Source of the DNA: Citromicrobium sp. UBA3494
GTDB taxonomy: Bacteria > Pseudomonadota > Alphaproteobacteria > Sphingomonadales > Sphingomonadaceae
Length of the DNA: 64,000 nt
Direction: 5' to 3'
Assembly (NCBI GenBank): GCA_002377695.1
Contig: DFQH01000008.1
Span: forward strand, 154,710 to 218,709
Shown here: in pieces, positions 43,916 to 52,768 of the stretch
Layout: the number at the start of each line of letters is the position of its first letter
Numbering within the stretch: the first letter of the stretch is position 1
Translations under genes and position numbers: made by a program
The notes under the pieces: generated by a model
Told to the model about the DNA's origin: nothing
Databases searched by the model: none
The model's input: the letters and a program-made list of their open reading frames with translations, nothing else

Positions 43916-44641
43916 CTAGGCGGAGGAAAGAGCCGCCAGCGTCTGGTCGGCCACCAGCGCTACGCGATCCGCCCAGACCGCCTGTTGCGATCGGCGCGCG
44001 ATCAGATCCTGCCGCATCTCGATGGTCAGATACGGAATGCCGTTGGCCTCTGCGTGCCGGTCCATCGTGGCGTTCAGCTGCCTGCCCGAATAAGGCTCGT
44101 TGTCGCCCACGGTGAGGCCCATCTCCGCAAACAGATCGATGGCGATGCGCGCCGCGCTATCGTCCTGATTATACAGCAGGCCGACATCCCACGGGCGCTC
44201 CTCCCCGGTAGACCCCATCACCGGGGTGAAGCTGTGAATCGCAAGGATCAGCGATGGCTGCGCCTCCGCCACCATCTGCGCGAATGCCTCGTGATAGGGG
44301 CGGTGATAGAGCGCGGTGCGCCGTTCGATATCGGCGCCGATATTGCCGGGGATCGTGTGCCCGTCGCTGCTGGTGACGACGAGCGCATCGTCGCCTTCGT
44401 TGCGGTGCAGATCGATCACCAGGCGGCTCACCTGCGCGATCTGCGCGGCGATGCCGTGCTTGCGCGCGAGCCGCTCCGCCACGCCTGCCGTGCCGATATC
44501 GATGGCGATGTGCTGGTCCATCAGTTCGGTGGGGATGCCCAGCTCCATGCCATCGGGCACGTGATTGCTGGCATGGTCGGCGATGGCGATGATGCCGCCG
44601 CGCGAGGGTGTTCCGATGCGGATGAAAGGTTGGTCGCTCAT
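43916..44641 (-). CDS. N-formylglutamate amidohydrolase family protein
   Basis: A 241-residue FGase-fold hydrolase. IIAIADHASNHVPDG, VSRLVIDLHRNEGD, AIHSFTPVM and the C-terminal TIEMRQDLI are the family landmarks with zinc-binding His and Glu. Family members cleave N-formylglutamate in histidine breakdown or related amides; no hut genes are nearby, so the substrate is uncertain. It is transcribed on the same strand as ispE, six bases upstream of it, and is probably cotranscribed with it. Confidence 0.85.
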   Translation of the reverse strand: MSDQPFIRIGTPSRGGIIAIADHASNHVPDGMELGIPTELMDQHIAIDIGTAGVAERLARKHGIAAQIAQVSRLVIDLHRNEGDDALVVTSSDGHTIPGNIGADIERRTALYHRPYHEAFAQMVAEAQPSLILAIHSFTPVMGSTGEERPWDVGLLYNQDDSAARIAIDLFAEMGLTVGDNEPYSGRQLNATMDRHAEANGIPYLTIEMRQDLIARRSQQAVWADRVALVADQTLAALSSA

Positions 44642-44646
44642 GCGCC

Positions 44647-45453
44647 CTACCTAAGAACGCTCGCCATTCTCCACCACCCCGGCTGGTGCGCGGCGATGGC
44701 ATTGGCGGCACAATCGCGGGCTTCAACGCTGTCGTAGAGGGCGAAGCAGGTCGCGCCGGAGCCGGACATGCGTGCGAGCATCGGCGCGGTCTCCCGCAGT
44801 GCGGCGAGTACGTCTGCGATGACGGGGCAGATCGAGACCGCGGGCGCTTCGAGATCGTTACGGCCCTGCATCGCGACGGCGCGCGCGCTGCCTTCGGGGA
44901 GCGCCCCCCGATCCTCTTGGTCCCACGCCTTGAACACCGGCCCGGTGGAAAGCGCGACGCGGGGATTCACCAGCAGCACGGGCGCGCCCGCCAGATCGTT
45001 CTCGAGAGGAGCAAGCTCTTCCCCCACCCCGCGCCCGACACTCATCTCGGAGCGGACGCAGGCGGGAACATCCGCACCGAGTTTGAGTGCACGGTCCTGC
45101 CAGTCGTCTGGCAGGCCATGCACGCGCTCGATCAGCCGAAAGACCGCGCCCGCATCCGCCGAGCCCCCGCCCAGCCCCGCGGCGACCGGGAGATTCTTTT
45201 CGAGGGTGATCGTGAGGCCGTCGGGGTGTGGCAGCGCACTGAGGGCGCGGGCGACGAGGTTGTCGCCGGGATCGCCGACCACGTCCGCAAATTCGCCGAG
45301 CGTCTGCACCTCGTCGCGCTCCGCATGCGAAGCACTCAGCACATCGCCATGCTCGCAGAAGGCGAACAGCGTTTCGAGTTCATGATAGCCATCCTCGCGC
45401 CGCCTGCGGACATGCAGCGCAAGGTTGAGCTTGGCGTAGGCGGTTTCGCGCAT
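44647..45453 (-). CDS. ispE: 4-diphosphocytidyl-2-C-methyl-D-erythritol kinase
   Basis: GHMP kinase of 268 residues in the MEP isoprenoid pathway; phosphorylates CDP-ME at the 2-hydroxyl. Signature AYAKLNLALHV at the N-terminus, ATP-binding PVAAGLGGGSADAGAV with the GHMP glycine loop, and MSGSGATCFALY near the C-terminus. ATG 45453 is used; the codon before it is TTG, which could also serve, adding one residue. It is followed after six bases by the formylglutamate amidohydrolase gene. Its upstream flank is the three-hairpin spacer. Confidence 0.94.
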   Translation of the reverse strand: MRETAYAKLNLALHVRRRREDGYHELETLFAFCEHGDVLSASHAERDEVQTLGEFADVVGDPGDNLVARALSALPHPDGLTITLEKNLPVAAGLGGGSADAGAVFRLIERVHGLPDDWQDRALKLGADVPACVRSEMSVGRGVGEELAPLENDLAGAPVLLVNPRVALSTGPVFKAWDQEDRGALPEGSARAVAMQGRNDLEAPAVSICPVIADVLAALRETAPMLARMSGSGATCFALYDSVEARDCAANAIAAHQPGWWRMASVLR

Positions 45454-45458
45454 CAAAG

Positions 45459-45482
45459 CCCTCTCCCCACCGGGGGAGAGGG
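45459..45482. repeat. Perfect 10-bp hairpin, first of three in the spacer
   Basis: CCCTCTCCCC at 45459-45468 pairs with GGGGAGAGGG at 45473-45482 around the loop ACCG. The next bases repeat GGGAGAGGGTT in tandem twice plus part of a third (about 45475-45503). This sits directly upstream of the ispE start. A terminator for the ETF-QO gene reading the minus strand, or a dispersed hairpin element, are both possible. Confidence 0.65.
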
Positions 45483-45574
45483 TTGGGAGAGGGTTGGGAG
45501 AGGGGTGTACGGCGTCTGCAATTCGTCATGCCCCTCTCAACTCCGCCTAGCGAGCAAGCTAGCAAGGATCCGTA

Positions 45575-45596
45575 TCTCTCCCCGAACGGGGAGAGA
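45575..45596. repeat. Perfect 10-bp hairpin, second of three in the spacer
   Basis: TCTCTCCCCG (45575-45584) and CGGGGAGAGA (45587-45596) are separated by two bases only. It shares the CTCTCCCC core with the first hairpin, which suggests a common origin. Confidence 0.65.
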
Positions 45597-45632
45597 GCGA
45601 TATTCGACCGCGATGGCCTCTTTCACGGCCTC

Positions 45633-45653
45633 TCTTCCCGCTCAACGGGAAGA
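45633..45653. terminator. Hairpin immediately downstream of ETF-QO
   Basis: TCTTCCCG at 45633-45640 and CGGGAAGA at 45646-45653 form an 8-bp stem with a 5-base loop, eight bases beyond the ETF-QO stop on the minus strand. There is no U-tract, so it is a possible terminator or mRNA 3'-end stabiliser rather than a classical intrinsic terminator. Confidence 0.45.
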
Positions 45654-45660
45654 CCACCGA

Positions 45661-47307
45661 TTACATATTCGGATAGTTCGGCCCGCCGCCGCCTTCGGGG
45701 ACGGTCCAGACGATGTTCTGGTTCGGGTCCTTGATGTCGCAGGTCTTGCAGTGGACGCAGTTCTGGGCGTTGATGACGAACTTGTCCTCGCCCGTATCCT
45801 CGTCCTGCACCCACTCGTAGACACCTGCGGGGCAGTAGCGTTGCGAGAGCCCGGCATAGACGCCCAGCTCGCTTTCCTTCTGCAGTTCCATGTCCTTCAC
45901 CTTCAGGTGCTTGGGCTGGTCTTCCGCGTGGTTGGTGAAGCTGTAGGCGACGCTCGTGAGCTTGTCGAAGCTGATCACGCCGTCGGGCTTGGGATAGACG
46001 ATGGGATCGTGCAGGTCCGCGCGCTGCGTGTGCTTGTAGTCGGGCGTGTGCTTCATGGAGATCGGCAGACCGATACCCAGCGTGCGCATCCACATGTCCG
46101 CACCCGCGATGATCGTGCCGAAATCGCCGCCGAACTTGGCGACGGCAGGCTGCGCGTTCTGCACCTTCTTCAGCTCGGTCGCGATCCAGCTGTCGCGCAC
46201 GGCCTCGTCGTAATCGTCGAGCTGGGTGTGCTCCTTGCCCGCGGCAATCGCCGCCGCCGCGCTTTCGGCGGCCAGCATGCCGCTTTTCATCGCAGTGTGG
46301 CTGCCCTTGATCCGGGGCACGTTGACGAAGCCTGCGGAACAGCCGACCAGCGCACCGCCGGGGAAGGCCAGCTGCGGCACGCTCTGCCAGCCGCCTTCGT
46401 TGATCACGCGCGCGCCATAGGCCACGCGCTTGCCGCCTTCGAGCATGGCCATGATGTCAGGGTGGTGCTTCCACCGCTGGAATTCCTGGTAGGGCGAGAG
46501 GTACGGATTGGCGTAATCGAGCGCGACCACGAAGCCCAACGCAACCTGGTTGTCGGCGATGTGGTAGCAGAAGCCGCCACCCCAGCTATCATTGTCGAGC
46601 GGCCAGCCCTGCGTGTGGATCACGCGGCCGGGCACGTGCTTTTCGGGATCGATCTCCCACAGCTCTTTCATCCCCAGGCCATAGACCTGTGGCTGGCAAT
46701 CCTTCTCTAGGTCGTACTTCGCCTTGAGCTGCTTGGTCAGGCTGCCGCGCGCGCCTTCGGCGAACAGCGTGTACTTGGCATGGATTTCCATGCCCGGCTG
46801 CCAGTCGTCCTTCTTCGAACCGTCTTCGGCGATGCCCATGTCAGCCGTCGCCACGCCGGTTACGGCACCGCTTTCATCGTAGAGCACTTCGGCGGCGGGG
46901 AAGCCGGGGAAGACCATCACGCCCATCCCCTCGGCCTGCTCGCCCAGCCAGCGGGTCAGGTTGGCAAGCGAACCGGCGTAATTGCCCTTGTTGCTCATCA
47001 GCGGGGGCATGGCGATGTGCGGCATGGCGAACTTGCCGTTCTTGCGCAGCACCCAGTGCCAGTTGTCCGTCACCGGAGTTTCACCGATCGGGCAGTCCAT
47101 ATCCTGCCAGTCGGGGAAGAGTTCGTTCAGCGCTCTGGGATCGTGCACCACGCCCGAGAGGATGTGGGCGCCGATTTCCGAGCCCTTTTCCAGAACGACG
47201 ACCTCCAGGTCCTCGTTGATCTGCTTGAGGCGGATGGCTGCGGAGAGACCGGCTGGGCCACCCCCGACAACCAGCACGTCGCACGGCATGGATTCGCGTT
47301 CGCTCAT
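45661..47307 (-). CDS. Electron transfer flavoprotein-ubiquinone oxidoreductase
   Basis: Membrane-associated flavoprotein of 548 residues that passes electrons from ETF (fatty acid and amino acid oxidation) to ubiquinone. FAD-binding GGGPAGLSAAIRL and LEKGSEIGAHILSG are near the N-terminus. The [4Fe-4S] cluster is held by RYCPAGVYEW and NCVHCKTCDIKDP at the C-terminus, as in the mitochondrial enzyme. Full length for the family. Its start faces the UDG-like gene across 84 bases. The etfA/etfB genes are not in the window. Confidence 0.97.
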   Translation of the reverse strand: MSERESMPCDVLVVGGGPAGLSAAIRLKQINEDLEVVVLEKGSEIGAHILSGVVHDPRALNELFPDWQDMDCPIGETPVTDNWHWVLRKNGKFAMPHIAMPPLMSNKGNYAGSLANLTRWLGEQAEGMGVMVFPGFPAAEVLYDESGAVTGVATADMGIAEDGSKKDDWQPGMEIHAKYTLFAEGARGSLTKQLKAKYDLEKDCQPQVYGLGMKELWEIDPEKHVPGRVIHTQGWPLDNDSWGGGFCYHIADNQVALGFVVALDYANPYLSPYQEFQRWKHHPDIMAMLEGGKRVAYGARVINEGGWQSVPQLAFPGGALVGCSAGFVNVPRIKGSHTAMKSGMLAAESAAAAIAAGKEHTQLDDYDEAVRDSWIATELKKVQNAQPAVAKFGGDFGTIIAGADMWMRTLGIGLPISMKHTPDYKHTQRADLHDPIVYPKPDGVISFDKLTSVAYSFTNHAEDQPKHLKVKDMELQKESELGVYAGLSQRYCPAGVYEWVQDEDTGEDKFVINAQNCVHCKTCDIKDPNQNIVWTVPEGGGGPNYPNM

Positions 47308-47391
47308 GATCCTCTAAAGCCCTTTCCCGGCACTATTCCTGTCGGTTCCGACTTGATTGCCTGCGCGCCGCAGGTCAAGACCTGCATAGGT

Positions 47392-48204
47392 ATGCCTAAT
47401 CTTTCTGTCCGCCCCGATAATCTGCGCGATGCGTTCGTTGCCGGCCTCGACTGGTGGCGCGATGCAGGTGTGGCAGAACATGTGGCGGACGAACCGCACG
47501 GATGGCTCAAATCCAGGGAAGACCCGGAGAAAAAGCCCGCCGCCGCTACGGAAAGCGAACCCGCCCCCGCTCCCCAGGCGGAGCAGGTTTTCGAGAAGGC
47601 GGGCGCGCTGAAGCGTTTTCTGGGCAGCGAGAGCGAGGGTGCGCATCCCGGCTCACCCGCCGACTGGCCCGGCGATCTCGCCACATGGCAAAAATGGTGG
47701 ATGGAAAGCGACCTGCTTGATCCGCCCGGCGCGTTCCCGCGTGTACCGCCGCGCGGGGCCGAGGGCGCGCAGGTGATGCTGATTGTCGATCAGCCGCGCG
47801 AGGAAGATGGCGATGCGCTGCTTCAGGGGCCTGCGGGCACCCTCGCCGCCAACATGCTGCGCGCCATGGGCATCGCTCAGGATGCGCGCTATTTCGCCAG
47901 CGCCCTGCCGCGCCATAACCTGCGGCCCGACTGGCAGGCCCTGGCCACGGCTGGATATGGCCAGCTGATGGTCCATCACATCGCGCTGGTGCAGCCCAAA
48001 CGCGTGTTCGCGTGCGGGGATCGCGTCTGGTCGCTGCTGGCGCACGGCACGGCGCAGGCACCGCAATCATTAACCACTATCCCCCTGGATTCTGCTAGCA
48101 TCCCGGTCTTCGCGATGCCGGACCTGCCGACCCTGCTGCGCAGCGCGCCGGTCCGTTCGCAGACCTGGAACCGATGGCTTGACTGGAGCGACAGCCCGAA
48201 ATGA
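47392..48204 (+). CDS. Uracil-DNA-glycosylase-superfamily-like protein lacking Fe-S and catalytic motifs
   Basis: A 270-residue protein. The N-terminal 90 residues are a helical and Pro/Ala-rich region (FVAGLDWWRDAGV, PAPAPQAEQ). From about residue 120 the strand pattern AQVMLIVDQPREEDGDALLQGPAGTLAANMLRAMGI is that of family-4 uracil-DNA glycosylases, but the usual GEAPG is VDQPR, and the four iron-sulfur cysteines are absent. The closing active-site His region is also not seen. It may be an inactive or repurposed DNA-binding relative. ATG 47392 was chosen; further upstream the frame only overlaps ETF-QO. Its TGA overlaps the ATG of the lytic transglycosylase. Confidence 0.6.
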   Translation: MPNLSVRPDNLRDAFVAGLDWWRDAGVAEHVADEPHGWLKSREDPEKKPAAATESEPAPAPQAEQVFEKAGALKRFLGSESEGAHPGSPADWPGDLATWQKWWMESDLLDPPGAFPRVPPRGAEGAQVMLIVDQPREEDGDALLQGPAGTLAANMLRAMGIAQDARYFASALPRHNLRPDWQALATAGYGQLMVHHIALVQPKRVFACGDRVWSLLAHGTAQAPQSLTTIPLDSASIPVFAMPDLPTLLRSAPVRSQTWNRWLDWSDSPK

Positions 48205-49949
48205 TCCGTAGCCTGCTTTGCCTTGGCGCCGCCCTCTCCGCGTGCGCGTGGGGCACCCCCGCCCTCGCCCAGCAGACGGCGGCAGACTATTTCCGCGAAC
48301 GCGCGGCCAGCCCCAATATCCCGCAGGTTCTGAACACAGCCGACCGGGAGTTCTACGCCCGCGTGTTCGAAGCGCTCGACGCGGGCAACTGGAGCGCGGT
48401 GGAAAGCCTGCTGGCCCAGCGGCCGGACGAACCGCTCAAGCTGGTCGCCCAGGCCGAATATTATCTCGACGCGAACAGCCCGCGGATCGAACTGCCGACG
48501 CTGCAGCAATGGCTCGCCAAGGGCTCGCGTCTGCCGCAGGCGCAGCAGATCACCGATCTTGCGAGCAAGCGCGGCTTGATGAGCGCGCCTTATCTGCCGC
48601 CCGAACAGAGCTTCGTGCCGCAAGGCTACGCCAGCAAGCGCATCCTGCCGCGCGATATCGACGACGGCACGATGCCGCGCGATATCAGGGCCGCTATCCT
48701 CGACCGGATCAGCAACGACGATCCCGGCGGGGCGCGCGTGCTGCTCGACGGGGTCGATGCAGGCCTCAGCAGCGAGGCGCGGGCCGAATGGCGCCGCCGC
48801 GTCGCGTGGAGCTATTACATCGAGAACGACGATGCCTCCGCGCTCGCCATGGCGCGTACCGTGCGCGAGGGCAGCGGGCCATGGGTGCCCGAAGGCGAAT
48901 GGGTGATCGGCCTCGCCGCATGGCGCATGGGCGATTGCGCGACCGCCGCCGAAGGCTTCGATCGGGCGGCCGCGACCGCGATCAATCCCGAACTTGCCGC
49001 CGCGAGCTATTACTGGGCCAGCCGGTCCTACGTGCGCTGCCGCGAGCCCGAGAAGGCGACCGAGAAGCTGCGCGGCGCGGCGATGATGGACGAAACGCTC
49101 TACGGCATGCTCGCACGCGAGCAGCTTGCCCAGCAACTGCCACGCGCGGGCGAGACGCCCGATCTCGATGCGGACGACTGGCGGGTGCTGAACGACGAGG
49201 AGAACGTGCGCGCCGCCGTGGCGCTGGCGCAGCTCGGGCGCGAAGACCTGGCCGACGAATTGCTGCGCCATCAGGCGCGGATCGGCAATCCGTCGCAATT
49301 CACCGCCCTCTCGCGCCTCGCGCGTGAGCTCGGCCTGCCTTCCACCCAGCTGTGGATGGCGCACAATGCGCCGCGCGGCGGCACGCCCGACCCGGCGCTG
49401 CGCTTCCCCGTGGCGCGGTGGGAGCCGGTCAACGGCTGGCAGGTGGACCCGGCGCTGGCCTTTGCCCATGCGCTGCAGGAATCGAACTTCCGCGCCGCAG
49501 TGGTCAGCCCCGCAGGCGCGCGCGGCCTGATGCAGATCATGCCCGCCGCGGCGCAGGACCACGGCCCCAGCCTTGGAATTTCCGGCAATCCCCGCGCGCT
49601 CAACCAGCCGGAGATCAACCTCGCCTTCGGCCAGCGCCATCTGCAGATGCTGCGCGACAATCCGGCAACGCAGGGCAAGCTGCCCAAGATCATGGCGGCC
49701 TATAATGCGGGCCTCACCCCGGTCGGTCGCTGGAACAGCGAAGTGCGCGACCAAGGCGATCCGCTGCTCTACATGGAATCGATCCCCTACTGGGAAACCC
49801 GCGGCTATGTCGCCATCGTGACCCGCAATTACTGGATGTACGAGCGGCAGGCCGCTGCCCCATCACCCAGCCGGAGGGCGCTGGCCATGAACCGCTGGCC
49901 CGGCTTCCCCGAGGCAAGCCCGCCCTCGCAGCGCCTGACGCAGCGCTGA
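48201..49949 (+). CDS. Soluble lytic murein transglycosylase
   Basis: Slt70-type enzyme of 582 residues that cleaves the glycan strand to form 1,6-anhydromuramate. A signal peptide (LLCLGAALSACAWGTPALA) is followed by a helical superhelix (about 30-400) and a C-terminal SLT domain, with the catalytic Glu427 in HALQESNF, then GLMQIMPAAA and NLAFGQRHL, and AYNAG near the end. It is coupled to the UDG-like gene by an ATGA overlap. moaB follows seven bases after its stop. Confidence 0.93.
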   Translation: MIRSLLCLGAALSACAWGTPALAQQTAADYFRERAASPNIPQVLNTADREFYARVFEALDAGNWSAVESLLAQRPDEPLKLVAQAEYYLDANSPRIELPTLQQWLAKGSRLPQAQQITDLASKRGLMSAPYLPPEQSFVPQGYASKRILPRDIDDGTMPRDIRAAILDRISNDDPGGARVLLDGVDAGLSSEARAEWRRRVAWSYYIENDDASALAMARTVREGSGPWVPEGEWVIGLAAWRMGDCATAAEGFDRAAATAINPELAAASYYWASRSYVRCREPEKATEKLRGAAMMDETLYGMLAREQLAQQLPRAGETPDLDADDWRVLNDEENVRAAVALAQLGREDLADELLRHQARIGNPSQFTALSRLARELGLPSTQLWMAHNAPRGGTPDPALRFPVARWEPVNGWQVDPALAFAHALQESNFRAAVVSPAGARGLMQIMPAAAQDHGPSLGISGNPRALNQPEINLAFGQRHLQMLRDNPATQGKLPKIMAAYNAGLTPVGRWNSEVRDQGDPLLYMESIPYWETRGYVAIVTRNYWMYERQAAAPSPSRRALAMNRWPGFPEASPPSQRLTQR

Positions 49950-49955
49950 TACGCG

Positions 49956-50483
49956 ATGGGGATCGACGAAAGCCGCAGCTTCACGCCCATCGGCATCGCG
50001 CTGATTACGGTTTCGGACACGCGCGAGCCCGCCACCGATAGCTCTGGCGACATTCTCGAAGCGCGCGTGCGGGAGGCGGGACATATCCTGATAGAGCGCA
50101 CCATCTGCCCCGACGATGCGGGCGAGATCTACGATCTGCTGCGCCGCTTCATCGCCAGCAGGGACGTGGACTGCGTCATCACCACGGGTGGAACCGGGCT
50201 GACCGGGCGCGACGTGACGCCCGAAGCGCTCGATCGGGTGAAAGACAAGGACATCCCCGGTTTCGGAGAGCTGTTCCGCTGGATCAGTTACGAGCAGATC
50301 GGCACCTCGACGATCCAGAGCCGCGCCTGTGCGGTGCTGGCGGGCGACACCTTCATCTTCGCGCTGCCCGGCAGCAATGGCGCGGTGAAGGACGGGTGGG
50401 ACCGGATCCTGAAGGACCAGCTCGACAGCCGCCACCGCCCCTGCAACTTCGTCGAGCTTATGCCTCGCTTGCTGGAACGATAG
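49956..50483 (+). CDS. moaB: Molybdenum cofactor biosynthesis protein B
   Basis: MoaB/Mog-type protein of 175 residues that binds molybdopterin for adenylylation or metal insertion. The conserved strand [15 protein letters not shown], the motif [22 protein letters not shown] and the closing [14 protein letters not shown] match. It is about the usual length. It follows the lytic transglycosylase by a few bases and may be cotranscribed. No other moa/moe gene is present nearby. Confidence 0.92.
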   Translation: MGIDESRSFTPIGIALITVSDTREPATDSSGDILEARVREAGHILIERTICPDDAGEIYDLLRRFIASRDVDCVITTGGTGLTGRDVTPEALDRVKDKDIPGFGELFRWISYEQIGTSTIQSRACAVLAGDTFIFALPGSNGAVKDGWDRILKDQLDSRHRPCNFVELMPRLLER

Positions 50484-50508
50484 GCGCACCTGCGGCCTTC
50501 TACCGGCA

Positions 50509-50525
50509 GGGAGGCCCGCATAATC
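50509..50525 (+). promoter_or_regulatory. GGGAGG ribosome binding site before an ATA/ATC start candidate
   Basis: GGGAGG at 50509-50514 is followed after five bases by ATA (50520) and then ATC (50523), both in frame with the CaCA antiporter. No ATG, GTG or TTG lies in this frame between the moaB stop (50483) and ATG 50610. Confidence 0.45.
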
Positions 50526-51557
50526 CCCGATATCCAGTCCCTGCCCCTGCCGTGGCTCGGCGCGCTGTTCGGCGCGAGCGCGCTGCTGATCGCCTTTTTC
50601 GGCAGCAAGATGGCGCGCATCGCGGATGTGCTGGCGGATCGCACGGGCCTTGGCGAAGCGCTGATCGGCGCGGTGCTGCTGGGCGCCGGCACCAGCATCT
50701 CTGGCATCGTCACTTCGGTGACCACCGCCGCCAGCGGGGCGCCCGAGCTTGCCGTGTCCAACGCGCTCGGCGGGATTGCCGCGCAGACGATGTTCCTCGC
50801 GCTGGCGGACATCTTCTACCGGCACGTGAACCTGGAACATGCGGGCGCCAGCACGGTGAACCTGGGCCAGGCGACCGTGCTCATCCTGCTCTCGGTCATG
50901 CCCGTCATGGCCTACGCCGCGCCCGAGATCGCCTTCTACGGCGTCCACCCGATCAGCCCGGTGATGATCGCCGTCTACCTCGTTGGGCTGCATAACGCGC
51001 ATTCGATCCGGCAGGAGCCGATGTGGCAGCCCAAGGATACGCCGGGCCTGCGGCTGGAAGAAGACGATCCCGAAGACGACCCGCGGTCGACAGTGCTGCT
51101 GGCGGCATCTTTCGCCGGCCTCGTGCTGATCGTCGGCGGGTGCGGCTGGGTGGTCGGGGAGACCGGCCTGGCGCTGAGCGCAGAACTGGGAATTTCGCAA
51201 GGTGTCGTCGGCGCGCTGGGCACTGCGGTGGTCACGTCCCTGCCCGAGCTTGTCACCACCATCGCAGCCGTCCGGCGCGGGGCGCTGCAGCTTGCGATCG
51301 GCGGGATCATCGGCGGCAACATGTTCGATGCGCTGTTCGTATCCGCCAGCGACATTGCCTATCGCGAAGGCTCGATCTTCCACGCCATCGGGGAACGCAC
51401 GCTGTTCTGGATGGCACTGGTCACGGTGATGACCGCGATCCTGCTGATGGGCCTGCTGCGGCGCGAGAAGCAGGGCCCCGCAGGGATAGGCTGGGAAAGC
51501 GTTCTGCTGCTGCTGATCTGGCTCGCCGCGGCCGGATTGCAGGTCGCACTGGGCTGA
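50520..51557 (+). CDS. Sodium/calcium exchanger (CaCA)-superfamily membrane protein
   Basis: An inner-membrane cation antiporter-like protein with about 10 hydrophobic segments in two inverted repeats. Alpha-1: AVLLGAGTSISGIVTSV and AVSNALGGIAAQTMFLALAD. Alpha-2: GTAVVTSLPELVTTIAAVRRG and AIGGIIGGNMFDALF. The alpha-2 motif keeps the SLPEL acidic residue; alpha-1 replaces it with SG. The start is unclear. From ATG 50610 the protein loses its first transmembrane helix (PWLGALFGASALLIAFFGS). ATA 50520 or ATC 50523, after GGGAGG, restore it. The ion is unknown. Confidence 0.72.
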   Translation: MIPDIQSLPLPWLGALFGASALLIAFFGSKMARIADVLADRTGLGEALIGAVLLGAGTSISGIVTSVTTAASGAPELAVSNALGGIAAQTMFLALADIFYRHVNLEHAGASTVNLGQATVLILLSVMPVMAYAAPEIAFYGVHPISPVMIAVYLVGLHNAHSIRQEPMWQPKDTPGLRLEEDDPEDDPRSTVLLAASFAGLVLIVGGCGWVVGETGLALSAELGISQGVVGALGTAVVTSLPELVTTIAAVRRGALQLAIGGIIGGNMFDALFVSASDIAYREGSIFHAIGERTLFWMALVTVMTAILLMGLLRREKQGPAGIGWESVLLLLIWLAAAGLQVALG

Positions 51558-51603
51558 TTGTAGGCACCTTCCCAAGCCACGCTGTTCTATTTATGTTCCG
51601 CAT

Positions 51604-52710
51604 ATGGACACGATTCGCGAACAGCCCCCCAAGGACCCTCCGATCCGCGGAAGGGGCGCGCAAAGCGGTGACGCTTCCGCCCGGTTCGGACTGAACGAAC
51701 GCGAGGCAGACGGCGACTGGCGAGACATGGCGGAAACGCTTGATGGCCCCGCCCCCAGGCTGCGCACCGAAGTGACCGAGGAAAGCCCGCGCTCTATCCT
51801 CAGCTTCAACCAGTCGCCCGATATCGGCTTCGACCGGTCGGTGAACGCCTATCGCGGCTGCGAGCACGGTTGCATCTATTGCTTCGCGCGGCCGACGCAC
51901 GCCTACCTCGACCTGTCGCCGGGCCTCGATTTCGAGAGCAAGCTCTTCGCCAAGCCCAACGCCGCGAAGCTGCTGGCGCAAACACTCGCCAAGCCGGGGT
52001 ACGAGCCGCGCCCCATCGCCATGGGAACCAATACCGATCCCTACCAGCCAATCGAGGCTCGGTACCGGATCACCCGCGCGATGCTCGAAGTGTGCCTCGA
52101 TGCGCGCCATCCGGTGACCATCACGACGAAGTCGGACCGGGTGCTGGCCGATCTCGACATTCTCGAAGAGATGGCAGCGAGGGACCTTGTAGCGGTGGCG
52201 ATTTCCGTCACCTCGCTCGATCCCGGGCTGTCCGGTCTGATAGAGCCGCGCGCGCCCTCCCCCGCTAAGCGTCTGGCGGCGCTGGGCAGGCTGACGCAAG
52301 CGGGGGTGCCCACCCACTGCTCCATCGCCCCGGTCATCCCCGCCATCACGGACGATGCGATGGAAGCGATCATTGCGAAGGCCGCCGGGCTTGGCGTGAC
52401 GTCTGCCGGGTGGATACCGCTTCGCCTGCCGCACGAAGTGGCGCCGTTGTTCCGCGAATGGCTGGAAACCCATTTCCCCGAACGCAAGGACAAGGTGATG
52501 TCCATCGTCCGCTCCATCCGCAACGGGAAGGACAATGATCCCGGCTTCTTCAGCCGGTTGAAGCCCACCGGCGTCTGGGCCGACCTGTTCCGCGCCCGCT
52601 TCCGCGTGGCCTGCGGGCGCGCGGGAATCGGTGACGGCAAGGCGAAGTTCGCGCTCGATTGCTCGCAATTCCGCGCCCCGATGGTGGGCGGCCAGATGCG
52701 GCTGTTGTAG
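51604..52710 (+). CDS. Radical SAM protein, PA0069/SplB-like
   Basis: Radical SAM enzyme of 368 residues. The cluster motif is Cys86-x3-Cys90-x2-Cys93 in YRGCEHGCIYCFARPTHA, followed by GTNTDPYQPIE and later SIAPVIPAITDDAME, as in the PA0069 family distantly related to spore photoproduct lyase. The reaction is not known. It is preceded by a 46-base gap after the antiporter and followed by the DUF1993 gene after 58 bases; the three may share transcripts but no overlap is seen. Confidence 0.88.
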   Translation: MDTIREQPPKDPPIRGRGAQSGDASARFGLNEREADGDWRDMAETLDGPAPRLRTEVTEESPRSILSFNQSPDIGFDRSVNAYRGCEHGCIYCFARPTHAYLDLSPGLDFESKLFAKPNAAKLLAQTLAKPGYEPRPIAMGTNTDPYQPIEARYRITRAMLEVCLDARHPVTITTKSDRVLADLDILEEMAARDLVAVAISVTSLDPGLSGLIEPRAPSPAKRLAALGRLTQAGVPTHCSIAPVIPAITDDAMEAIIAKAAGLGVTSAGWIPLRLPHEVAPLFREWLETHFPERKDKVMSIVRSIRNGKDNDPGFFSRLKPTGVWADLFRARFRVACGRAGIGDGKAKFALDCSQFRAPMVGGQMRLL

Positions 52711-52768
52711 CCGCCGGGCCTGCCGGATAGGGTTTGCGCTTCCTTCCGTTACCAGGAACCCCGGCCCC

